From: Thermoplasmatota archaeon
GTDB lineage: Archaea; Thermoplasmatota; E2; DHVEG-1
Length of the DNA: 7,727 nt
NCBI GenBank assembly: GCA_022866015.1
Contig: JALHTX010000236.1
Coordinates: 1-7,727, forward strand
Direction: 5' to 3'
The notes under the pieces are model-generated. The model did not search any database, had not been told where the DNA came from, and saw only the letters and a program-made list of their open reading frames with translations. Below are positions 1 to 5,048 of this stretch, one piece after another; the first letter of the stretch is position 1, and every line of letters starts with the position of its first letter. The position numbers and the translations under genes are program-made.

Positions 1-2
1 AC

Positions 3-47
3 GATCCCCAAGCCCTTTCACTTTTTGATACTGTTGCTTCAAAATAA
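3..47 (+). CDS. C-terminal end of an upstream gene (partial, putative)
   Basis: The frame beginning at base 3 reads DPQALSLFDTVASK and then stops with TAA at 45-47. Its composition looks like an ordinary protein C-terminus, and its stop lies two bases before the TTG start of the next gene, a spacing typical of co-transcribed genes. Only 14 codons are visible, so no family can be named. Another frame is also open from the window edge (to 150), but it would overlap the next gene and reads less like protein. This is an inference from spacing and composition. Confidence 0.3.
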   Translation, partial: DPQALSLFDTVASK

Positions 48-49
48 AT

Positions 50-766
50 TTGTCAAAACTCACCTTCATCACTCCTTATGTACCAGGAATGGTGAAGGAT
101 CAAATAGAGGTTTCTATGAGGGGTTTTTCAAAACCCTCTATGATAAATGAAGATTCAATAAAATATGTTACACCATTGTATGCGACTCAATCAGAAGGAA
201 TGATGAGTGTCGGAGTTATTTTTGATGTAAAAGATCCGGACAACATCGCGCATTTTCTCACAGAAAATATAACGAAATGTTATGAATGTCATCACACAAA
301 AACTATCTCTCTTATGAAACCAGTTTTTTTCCCAATTCCAAAAAACAGACCGAAAAACATTTATCGATATATAATTAGGATTTATACTCATCCAAGGTAT
401 TATAAGAGTATCTATAATTTTTTGGTGGACTATAAATATCCTTTTAATCTATTTCCAATCTATATCTCTTATTCTCTAGGAGATGAAGATATTATGATGA
501 ATGTTGCTGCTGATTCTCCAGAAACAGTGAATAATTTTGTACGTGAGAAAATACGAAACCTGGAGGGAGCAGACTCAGTTTTGTCCTATCTTGTTGTGAA
601 AGCAAAACGATTTGCTCCCCTTGAAAAATTAATAGAAGAACAGCAAAAGCATCTTGCTGAAAAAGCAAAAAAAATCCCTAAAGATGAAACTGATAAGAGT
701 TTTGACTGGGTGGAAGATTTCGAAGAATATGCATTGTTAACTGGTGCGTTACCTGGAGATCTCTAG
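50..766 (+). CDS. Tandem RAM-domain (Lrp/AsnC ligand-binding-like) protein without HTH
   Basis: The 238-residue product appears to hold two copies of the beta-alpha-beta-beta-alpha-beta RAM fold found at the C-terminus of Lrp/AsnC regulators: residues about 3-91, with strands LTFITPYV and MSVGVIFDV, and about 103-185, with YRYIIRIYTH, GDEDIMMNVA and a final SVLSYLVVKA. The second copy is the clearer one: its GDEDIMMNV corresponds to the GxxDxxx turn of RAM domains. A helical, charged tail (190-238) ends DWVEDFEEYALL. No helix-turn-helix is present and an in-frame stop lies at 26-28, so one cannot be added upstream. The start is TTG. ATG at 89 is the main alternative, but it would delete the first strand of the first domain. 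No clear ribosome site is seen; coupling to the gene ending at 47 could explain this. RAM domains usually bind amino acids or similar ligands and drive oligomer formation; the ligand here is unknown. Fold assignment is by eye. Confidence 0.75.
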   Translation: MSKLTFITPYVPGMVKDQIEVSMRGFSKPSMINEDSIKYVTPLYATQSEGMMSVGVIFDVKDPDNIAHFLTENITKCYECHHTKTISLMKPVFFPIPKNRPKNIYRYIIRIYTHPRYYKSIYNFLVDYKYPFNLFPIYISYSLGDEDIMMNVAADSPETVNNFVREKIRNLEGADSVLSYLVVKAKRFAPLEKLIEEQQKHLAEKAKKIPKDETDKSFDWVEDFEEYALLTGALPGDL

Positions 767-774
767 CATAACTG

Positions 775-848
775 TTTTTATAAAAAGATATTAAAAGAGA
801 GTATTAAGAAAAACAACGGGAATTTCTTTCCAAACTAATTTATTTTTT
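775..848 (+). terminator. Possible termination region after the RAM protein
   Basis: Nine bases after the stop codon lies the perfect palindrome TTTTTATAAAAA (775-786), and a six-T run follows at 843-848. Archaeal RNA polymerase can stop at T-runs with little or no hairpin, so either element could end the transcript before the CorA-type gene's own promoter at about 900. Confidence 0.35.
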
Positions 849-898
849 ACGTCTATATATTAATTTGTGATCAAATTTTGTTTTAATAATCCTCTAAC

Positions 899-906
899 TT
901 TATATG
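899..906 (+). promoter_or_regulatory. TATA box for the CorA-family gene
   Basis: TTTATATG lies 53 bases before the ATG. An archaeal transcript would start about 25 bases downstream, near 928-930, giving a leader of about 30 bases that carries the ribosome site GGTGGAG (946-952), seven bases before the ATG. An imperfect dyad, TCTAAC (893-898) and GTGAGA (906-911), flanks the box. Confidence 0.5.
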
Positions 907-959
907 TGAGATAAGTAATCCGGGGTACTATCAAAAATATCTGATGGTGGAGATAGATT

Positions 960-2021
960 ATGAGAGAGAATGAGAAATGCTCTACAGAAAAATGTGCATC
1001 TTACGTTTCATTGGGTGCCGAGGGCATTGCAAAAAAGGATGAGAGCGATAACATTTCTGAGATTGTTGGTTTGTTAAAGGAAGATGCACTTGAATGGATG
1101 GATTTTTCTGTTGAGAACATCAATGAGGACATTTTTGCTATTGCCTCATCTTTAAAATTCAGTCTTCAACTTGTAGCCAGTGTAATCCCAAACCGTTATT
1201 CTGCGTATGAAGATTTAGATACCGAACTAGGAGTGATGGTACCTGCAGTACGTGTAGAAAAATTTGAAGTAAAAGTCAAACCACTCATCATCTTAATTAG
1301 GAAAAACCTTATTGTTACCATCCATCCAAAGGAAGTTAATCGTCTCAAGAAAATCTATCGGTATGCTGATATTTTTATGAAAAAGATCCGTCATGATCTA
1401 CCCTGGAATGACAAACTCACAGTTATACTTACACGTATTCTAGATGAAAACAACGAGAAAAATTGTTCAGGTCTTAGAATGATAGAAGAGGAGGGCGACG
1501 AGCTTGGAAAATATATGGTTGATATACATGCTCCTAGAGACCAGATTGGCAAAGATATTTATCATATGAAACACGCACTTATAACCTATCTTAATACTCT
1601 CTGGGCGTCATGGGAAGTTATCAACTCACTACGCTATGGTGATGCTGAGATAATATCTGACAACTCAAAGCTTCTTCAGAGAGTTGGCATACTTAATGAT
1701 GATATCAATAGACAAATAGCTTTAAGCGAACATATGAGCGAGGTTCTTGCATCCGGACTGGAGGTACTACAAACAATATACAACAACCAACTCCAGATGC
1801 TTAACAACCGTCTATCTTTTTTAGCAACATGGCTTGCGATAATGGCAACTGCTGTTATGGTACCAAACACCATCGCAACTGTTTTTGGTATCGCTAGTAT
1901 CGGCGAAAATATGAATCCCCTTTGGGCTTACTTTTGGATTATCTCATCAACAATTATCGCAACAATTTTTATGTACGTCATACTAAGACAAAAGAAATGG
2001 TTACCACCCAAAATAGATTAA
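960..2021 (+). CDS. CorA-family divalent metal ion channel-like protein, divergent GMN motif
   Basis: The 353-residue protein has the CorA layout: a cytoplasmic alpha/beta N-terminal domain (about 40-160, with ALEWMDFS and the strand-rich PLIILIRKNLIVTIHP), a long helical stalk (about 195-285) and two C-terminal membrane helices (about 288-309 and 322-341), then a short basic tail. CorA proteins are pentamers that pass Mg2+, or other divalent ions such as Co2+, Ni2+ and Zn2+. The signature Tyr-Gly-Met-Asn at the end of the first membrane helix, which forms the pore entrance, is replaced by Phe-Gly-Ile-Ala (309-312) after PNTIATV; an Asn-Met-Asn-Pro follows at 317-320 in the external loop. Ion choice therefore cannot be assumed to be Mg2+. 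Residues 1-35 are a poorly ordered extension. The ATG is well supported by GGTGGAG seven bases upstream. The gene appears to have its own promoter and a T8 terminator, so it is probably transcribed alone. Confidence 0.85.
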   Translation: MRENEKCSTEKCASYVSLGAEGIAKKDESDNISEIVGLLKEDALEWMDFSVENINEDIFAIASSLKFSLQLVASVIPNRYSAYEDLDTELGVMVPAVRVEKFEVKVKPLIILIRKNLIVTIHPKEVNRLKKIYRYADIFMKKIRHDLPWNDKLTVILTRILDENNEKNCSGLRMIEEEGDELGKYMVDIHAPRDQIGKDIYHMKHALITYLNTLWASWEVINSLRYGDAEIISDNSKLLQRVGILNDDINRQIALSEHMSEVLASGLEVLQTIYNNQLQMLNNRLSFLATWLAIMATAVMVPNTIATVFGIASIGENMNPLWAYFWIISSTIIATIFMYVILRQKKWLPPKID

Positions 2022-2033
2022 TAAAAACAAACA

Positions 2034-2049
2034 TCTTCTCTTTTTTTTA
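2034..2049 (+). terminator. T-run terminator after the CorA-family gene
   Basis: A pyrimidine stretch ending in eight consecutive T (2041-2048) starts 13 bases after the stop codon. No hairpin precedes it, which is usual for archaeal intrinsic termination. Confidence 0.6.
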
Positions 2050-2244
2050 TTCTTATCAAATATTTAATGTAATATTATCAATTTGACAATTGTGAATTAC
2101 GAAGTAATAATTTTTAGATACAGAGAAATTGCCTTAAAGTATAAAGAAACACGAGAAGGATTTACTTTATTAATTTGTTTTGATTTATTGTCTACAAAAG
2201 AGTATAGATAATATCTTAGAAAAAATAGTTAATTGGTGGCTTAA
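2050..2244 (+). other. Intergenic region before the methyltransferase gene, with possible promoter
   Basis: This very AT-rich stretch holds a small inverted repeat (CAATT at 2079-2083, AATTG at 2088-2092, four-base loop). It also has two TATA-like elements, CTTTATTAATT near 2165-2175 and GTATAGATAATAT near 2202-2214. The second would place the transcript start near 2232, just before the GGTGG ribosome site. No tRNA-like or other clear RNA structure was recognised. All calls here are weak. Confidence 0.3.
2235..2239 (+). promoter_or_regulatory. Ribosome binding site deciding the GTG start of the methyltransferase
   Basis: GGTGG sits five bases before the GTG at 2245. The first ATG in frame (2263) is 23 bases from this site and has no good one of its own, so the GTG start is preferred. 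Confidence 0.55.
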
Positions 2245-3450
2245 GTGAACACAACGAATCAGATGTTAAATGATATGACAGATGCGTTAATTATGGTGTT
2301 TAAAGACAATCTTTATGCATCAAAAGCAATAATGAAATGCTTTAAAAATCACAAGGAATGGGATAATCAAACAAAAGGTTATTTTTCAGATACAATTTAT
2401 GATATTGTTAGATATTGGCGGCTTCTTTGGTATTTACTTAAAAAAGAACCTAACCTGGAAAAAAGAGATTTAATAAATCTAATCGGTGTCTATTTTTTCT
2501 ATAAAGAAAAAAGAATTTTTAACACAACAGAAATAAAAAATATTGATTACAATGAATTGGAAAAAACACTTATTTATACTAAAGATATCAGGGTTTTAAA
2601 AGAATCTATCCCAGATTGGTTGGATCAAATTGGAACTTATGAGCTTGGAAAAAGATGGGATCAAATTATAAATGCCTTAAATCAAAAGCCAAATATCGTT
2701 ATTAGAACAAACACTTTGAAGATTACCACAGATGAACTTATAAAAATTCTTAAAAACGAAGGAATACGATTTGAGAAAATAGAGCAGACACCAAACGCAT
2801 TAGTACTAAAAGATAGAACTAATATTTTCAGACTGCAAAGTTTTAAAGAAGGATTTTTTGAGGTACAGAGTGATGCATCACAAATGGTCTCAATATTCCT
2901 AGATCCAAAGTCAGGGATGCGAGTGGTAGATGTATGTGCTGGAGAAGGTAGTAAAACTCTTCATCTTTCTGCATTGATGAAAAATAAAGGAAAAATAATA
3001 GCTATGGACACTCAAGAATGGAAATTAAAAGAGTTGAGAAGAAGAGCTGTTAAAGCTGGTACAGAAAATATAGAGGTAAGAACTATTGATTCTTCAAAAG
3101 CATACAAACGTTTAAAAGGTACAGCAGACAGAGTACTTCTTGACGCCCCTTGTTCAGGGCTAGGGACAATAAGGAGAAACCCTGATATCAAATGGAAACT
3201 TACTCTTTCAGATTTAAAAAGGCTCAAGGAGCTCCAAATGGATTTACTCGACAGATATTCCCCACTATTACGAATAGAAGGTCGTATGGTTTATTCTCTT
3301 TGTAGCATTCTTCCATCAGAGGGTGAAAAACAAGTAAAGGCTTTCCTCGAAAGACACGACAATAAATTCAAACTTATCAAAGAAAAAAGATGTTGGCCTG
3401 ACACCGATGATACAGACGGATTTTATATGGCACTAATTAAACGGATGTAA
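2245..3450 (+). CDS. RsmB/NOP (NSUN) family RNA 5-methylcytosine methyltransferase
   Basis: This 401-residue enzyme uses S-adenosylmethionine to methylate carbon 5 of cytosine in rRNA or tRNA. Motifs in order: a NusB-like helical N-terminal region (about 8-125), a small alpha/beta domain (about 145-210), the SAM-binding loop DVCAGEGSKT (229-238), the acidic ribose-binding end of the next strand (Asp255 in IIAMD), DAPCSGLG (300-307, Cys303) and YSLCSILPSEGE (350-361, Cys353), and DGFYMA near the end (391-396). Both cysteines of the family are present: the motif VI one attacks the base and the motif IV one helps release product, so the enzyme should be active. Length and domain order match bacterial RsmB (about 429 residues, 16S rRNA), whereas many archaeal relatives lack the NusB part. 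The SAM loop reads AGEGSKT where AGPGGKT is usual. The substrate RNA cannot be told from sequence. The start is GTG, set by GGTGG five bases upstream. Confidence 0.93.
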   Translation: MNTTNQMLNDMTDALIMVFKDNLYASKAIMKCFKNHKEWDNQTKGYFSDTIYDIVRYWRLLWYLLKKEPNLEKRDLINLIGVYFFYKEKRIFNTTEIKNIDYNELEKTLIYTKDIRVLKESIPDWLDQIGTYELGKRWDQIINALNQKPNIVIRTNTLKITTDELIKILKNEGIRFEKIEQTPNALVLKDRTNIFRLQSFKEGFFEVQSDASQMVSIFLDPKSGMRVVDVCAGEGSKTLHLSALMKNKGKIIAMDTQEWKLKELRRRAVKAGTENIEVRTIDSSKAYKRLKGTADRVLLDAPCSGLGTIRRNPDIKWKLTLSDLKRLKELQMDLLDRYSPLLRIEGRMVYSLCSILPSEGEKQVKAFLERHDNKFKLIKEKRCWPDTDDTDGFYMALIKRM

Positions 3451-3459
3451 ATTTTTTTA
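3451..3459 (+). terminator. T-run terminator after the methyltransferase gene
   Basis: Seven consecutive T (3452-3458) begin one base after the stop codon. No hairpin precedes them. Some transcription may continue into alba. Confidence 0.45.
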
Positions 3460-3467
3460 ATACAAAT

Positions 3468-3500
3468 AAGGAGCATATCATGCTATTTAGATATAATTAA
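3468..3500 (+). other. Ribosome site plus six-codon frame ahead of alba (possible leader)
   Basis: AAGGAG (3468-3473) lies six bases before an ATG at 3480 that opens a six-codon frame, MLFRYN, ending with TAA at 3498-3500. This is one of the better ribosome sites in the window, yet it serves no long gene. If transcripts reading through from the methyltransferase gene include it, it could act as a short upstream frame. If alba has its own start site near 3515-3520 it would not be in the alba message. The observation is direct; the function is inference. Confidence 0.25.
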
Positions 3501-3503
3501 ATA
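3491..3503 (+). promoter_or_regulatory. TATA-like promoter element for alba
   Basis: ATATAATTAAATA lies about 38-50 bases before the alba ATG. A transcript starting about 25 bases downstream, near 3515-3520, would have a leader of 20-25 bases carrying the AAGGAAG ribosome site at 3526-3532. Confidence 0.4.
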
Positions 3504-3540
3504 GTTGTTTTTAAATCACAGTCCAAAGGAAGAAAAGATT

Positions 3541-3879
3541 ATGACAGAAGAAAAATCTAAAGAAACTAAAGAAAAAAGAACTGATGAAAACGTAATATAT
3601 GTTGGAAAGAAACCACCAATGAGCTATGTGCTTGCAGTAGTAACACAGTTTCAGGGCAGTGGCTCAGACGAAGTTATAATAAAAGCTAGAGGTAGATCAA
3701 TAAGTACAGCGGTAGATACAGCAGAGATTGTGAGAAATCGTTTTATTACAGATGCAAAAATCAAGGATATAAAAATTGGAACTGAGAGTATCACAAATGA
3801 GGAAGAAGGCAGGACCTCTAACGTATCTTCAATTGAAATATGCTTAACAATAAAAAAGAAAAGTAAAGAAGATAAGTAG
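3541..3879 (+). CDS. alba: Alba DNA/RNA-binding chromatin protein
   Basis: The 112-residue protein matches Alba (Sso10b) along its core: VIYVGKKPPMSYVLAV (18-33), DEVIIKARGRSISTAVDTAE (43-62), IVRNRF, a beta hairpin, and the final strand VSSIEICLTI. Alba dimers coat archaeal DNA and also bind RNA. Lys23 and Lys24 correspond to the paired lysines of Sso10b (Lys16/17) that contact nucleic acid, the first being its acetylation site. A charged 16-residue N-terminal extension and a lysine-rich C-terminal tail (KKKSKEDK) flank the core; both could add nucleic-acid contacts. The ATG at 3541 is preferred because AAGGAAG lies eight bases upstream. A TTG in frame at 3505 would add 12 residues but has no ribosome site. 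The gene converges on the TBP gene across a palindromic region. Confidence 0.96.
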   Translation: MTEEKSKETKEKRTDENVIYVGKKPPMSYVLAVVTQFQGSGSDEVIIKARGRSISTAVDTAEIVRNRFITDAKIKDIKIGTESITNEEEGRTSNVSSIEICLTIKKKSKEDK

Positions 3880-3904
3880 ATTAGTAAGCTTATAAAACAA
3901 CACC

Positions 3905-3968
3905 CATATCTAATTCTAGTTTTTTTATGACTTTTCTTGATAGCATTACAAAAAAACAAATAGATATG
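3905..3968. terminator. Bidirectional terminator-like palindrome between alba and tbp
   Basis: CATATCTA (3905-3912) is the exact reverse complement of TAGATATG (3961-3968). Nested inside, GTTTTTTT (3919-3926) is the reverse complement of AAAAAAAC (3950-3957). Each strand therefore carries a seven-T run on the side facing its incoming gene, and the RNA could fold into a two-part stem. The position between two convergent genes fits a shared transcription stop. A further A6 run (4018-4023) gives a T6 on the strand of tbp just after its stop codon. Confidence 0.6.
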
Positions 3969-4031
3969 AGTCTAATTTCTTTTAATATATACCAGAAAAA
4001 GAAATATTTTAGAATCTAAAAAAGAGACTTA

Positions 4032-4583
4032 TTATTTACGAAGTTGCCCTAATAATGAAAGCTCTTTTGATACTTTATCTACAGCTAACAGAACGTCCTC
4101 TGTTTTTCTTGCACCAGCGCATACTATTTTACCAGAGCCAAATAAAAGCATAGCTACTTTAGGTTCTTTTAGCCTATATACTAAACCTGGGAATTGCTCA
4201 GGTTCATATTCAACATTTTCTAAACCAAGAGCAATAGCTACTTCGCTAAGATTAAGTTCTCCTCCAAGATCAGATGTAGCTACAATATTTTGAATTATTA
4301 TCTGAGGATTTTTATATACTTTTACACCTATTTTTTCTAGTTTTTCAGCTATTATGTCAACAGTAGTTTTTACATCTTCAATAGTTTTTGCACCAGTGCA
4401 ATTTGCTGCTCCACTTCTGAAAAGTAGTGTAGCAGTTTTTGGTACACTTAGGCGATATACAAGCCCAGGGAATTGTTCTGGTTCATATTCTGCATCTTCA
4501 AGAGATTGTGCTATTACATCTAGATCTAATTTCTCTGCAAATGTTGTAGAGGCTACAATATTTTGTACTTTTATTTCGGTCAT
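4032..4583 (-). CDS. tbp: TATA-box-binding protein (TBP), archaeal basal transcription factor
   Basis: The 183-residue protein is the full saddle-shaped TBP. It binds the TATA box and, with TFB, recruits archaeal RNA polymerase. Two direct repeats are plain: residues about 5-90 (IKVQNIVAS to VKVYK) and about 95-180 (IIIQNIVAT to LSLLGQ), each with EYEPEQFPGLVYRL in the stirrup region. The four phenylalanines that wedge into the DNA minor groove are all present (Phe38 and Phe55; Phe131 and Phe148). In repeat 1 the loop reads RSGAANCTGAK, whereas repeat 2 keeps the usual GSGKIVCAGAR, so one basic residue is missing from the first half. The protein ends LRK with no acidic tail, unlike many archaeal TBPs. 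The ATG is supported by GTGAT five bases upstream and AAAGGA further up. A palindrome over a TATA-like element precedes the gene. TBP here is probably housekeeping; extra copies elsewhere in the genome cannot be excluded. Confidence 0.97.
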   Translation of the reverse strand: MTEIKVQNIVASTTFAEKLDLDVIAQSLEDAEYEPEQFPGLVYRLSVPKTATLLFRSGAANCTGAKTIEDVKTTVDIIAEKLEKIGVKVYKNPQIIIQNIVATSDLGGELNLSEVAIALGLENVEYEPEQFPGLVYRLKEPKVAMLLFGSGKIVCAGARKTEDVLLAVDKVSKELSLLGQLRK

Positions 4584-4613
4584 TAATTATCACTTTTCCT
4601 TTAAATATAACAA

Positions 4614-4634
4614 TGTCACGGCATATATGTGACA
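4614..4634 (-). promoter_or_regulatory. Dyad-flanked TATA element upstream of tbp (candidate promoter/operator)
   Basis: TGTCAC (4614-4619) and GTGACA (4629-4634) are perfect inverted 6-bp arms around a nine-base spacer containing CATATAT. The element lies 31-51 bases upstream of the tbp ATG. As a TATA box on the - strand it would start transcription near 4600 and give a leader of about 15-20 bases. A second AT-rich candidate (TTATATTTAAAG, 4599-4610 on the other strand) would give an almost leaderless message. A protein bound to the dyad would block the box; what binds is unknown. Confidence 0.45.
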
Positions 4635-4728
4635 AAACCAAGAACAAGTACACCTATTAAATAGTTCTCTCATTTTAGCAAATATTTTGTGTTTCCCAAT
4701 TTTACAAGAAAAATATTTATTAGTATAG

Positions 4729-4740
4729 CTTATATATTGG
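4729..4740 (+). promoter_or_regulatory. TATA box facing right, before the small membrane protein gene
   Basis: CTTATATATTGG contains a strong archaeal TATA core (4731-4738). Transcription would begin near 4758-4762, giving an unusually long leader of about 95 bases before the ATG at 4855. A weaker box, ATTTTATAG (4823-4831), would give an almost leaderless message. Confidence 0.45.
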
Positions 4741-4778
4741 TCAATTTAAGTATAAATTAGACTGATGATACAAAAATC

Positions 4779-4844
4779 GTGAAAGATGCTATGTTTCTGA
4801 TAACTAGGAAGGGATTATTTAGATTTTATAGAAAAGTAAAATAG
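4779..4844 (+). CDS. Possible small basic peptide in the leader of the 63-residue membrane protein gene
   Basis: From GTG at 4779 (or ATG at 4791) a frame reads MKDAMFLITRKGLFRFYRKV plus one lysine and ends in TAG at 4842-4844, inside the ribosome site AGGAGGA (4843-4849) of the next gene. The 21-residue product would be strongly basic with alternating hydrophobic residues. Ending on the next ribosome site is the classic geometry of a coupled leader peptide, but there is no ribosome site of its own, so this could easily be chance. Confidence 0.2.
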   Translation: MKDAMFLITRKGLFRFYRKVK

Positions 4845-4854
4845 GAGGAAAAAT

Positions 4855-5046
4855 ATGAATAAAACACTTATAACTTTAGGAGTAGGGATTTGGGGCGTAA
4901 TAATTGCTTTAAACTTTCTTTTAAAAGGCTATCTAGAATATTTTGGACTAAACAGCAAAGATATCATGTCAACTTTACTTCCATTGACAATTATAGAACT
5001 TATTGCTTTTATAATCACAATATTTGGTCTTTTAAAAGATAATTAA
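4855..5046 (+). CDS. Small two-helix membrane protein, unknown function
   Basis: The 63-residue protein has two hydrophobic segments (about 5-24 and 40-60) joined by a short loop with GYLEYFGLNSKD, and it ends LLKDN. No known family was recognised and no catalytic or metal-binding residues stand out. The gene is well supported by AGGAGGA (4843-4849), five bases before the ATG and the strongest ribosome site in the window, and by a TATA box at 4731-4738. Its stop lies two bases from the stop of the oppositely oriented transporter, so the two transcripts almost certainly overlap at their 3' ends. It could be a small partner of a larger membrane complex; nothing in the sequence proves this. Confidence 0.7.
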   Translation: MNKTLITLGVGIWGVIIALNFLLKGYLEYFGLNSKDIMSTLLPLTIIELIAFIITIFGLLKDN

Positions 5047-5048
5047 TT

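Larger units (their letters stand above)
4635..4854. other. Divergent intergenic region between tbp and the small membrane protein gene
   Basis: Very AT-rich sequence holding the upstream part of the tbp control region, a TATA box facing right at 4731-4738, and a short basic reading frame at 4779-4844. A CTGATGA...CTGA pair (4762-4800) recalls C/D box guide RNA boxes but fails on spacing. No tRNA or riboswitch was recognised. Confidence 0.4.

Noticed and set aside
191..391. 66-codon - strand frame inside the tandem RAM gene
   Set aside because: It is antisense to a domain-bearing gene and shows no independent signals.
3505..3540. N-terminal extension of Alba from TTG at 3505
   Set aside because: No ribosome site precedes the TTG, it overlaps the likely promoter, and the ATG at 3541 has a well-placed AAGGAAG.
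3651..3959. 102-codon - strand reading frame opposite alba
   Set aside because: It lies antisense to the conserved Alba core, has no ribosome site, and its hydrophobic composition mirrors the lysine-rich codons of alba.
4354..4632. 92-codon + strand reading frame opposite tbp
   Set aside because: It is fully antisense to the conserved first repeat of TBP and its promoter; no family resemblance or ribosome site.
4590..4673. 27-codon - strand frame across the tbp promoter (MRELFNRCTCSWFC...)
   Set aside because: It covers the TATA elements and the dyad, has no ribosome site, and its Cys/Trp-rich composition looks like random translation.
4762..4800. Possible C/D box guide RNA: CTGATGA (4762-4768) and CTGA (4797-4800), placed at the predicted transcript start
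   Set aside because: Box-to-box distance is about 10 bases too short, the first C-box base is C rather than a purine, no clear D'/C' pair exists, and the flanks do not pair as a terminal stem.
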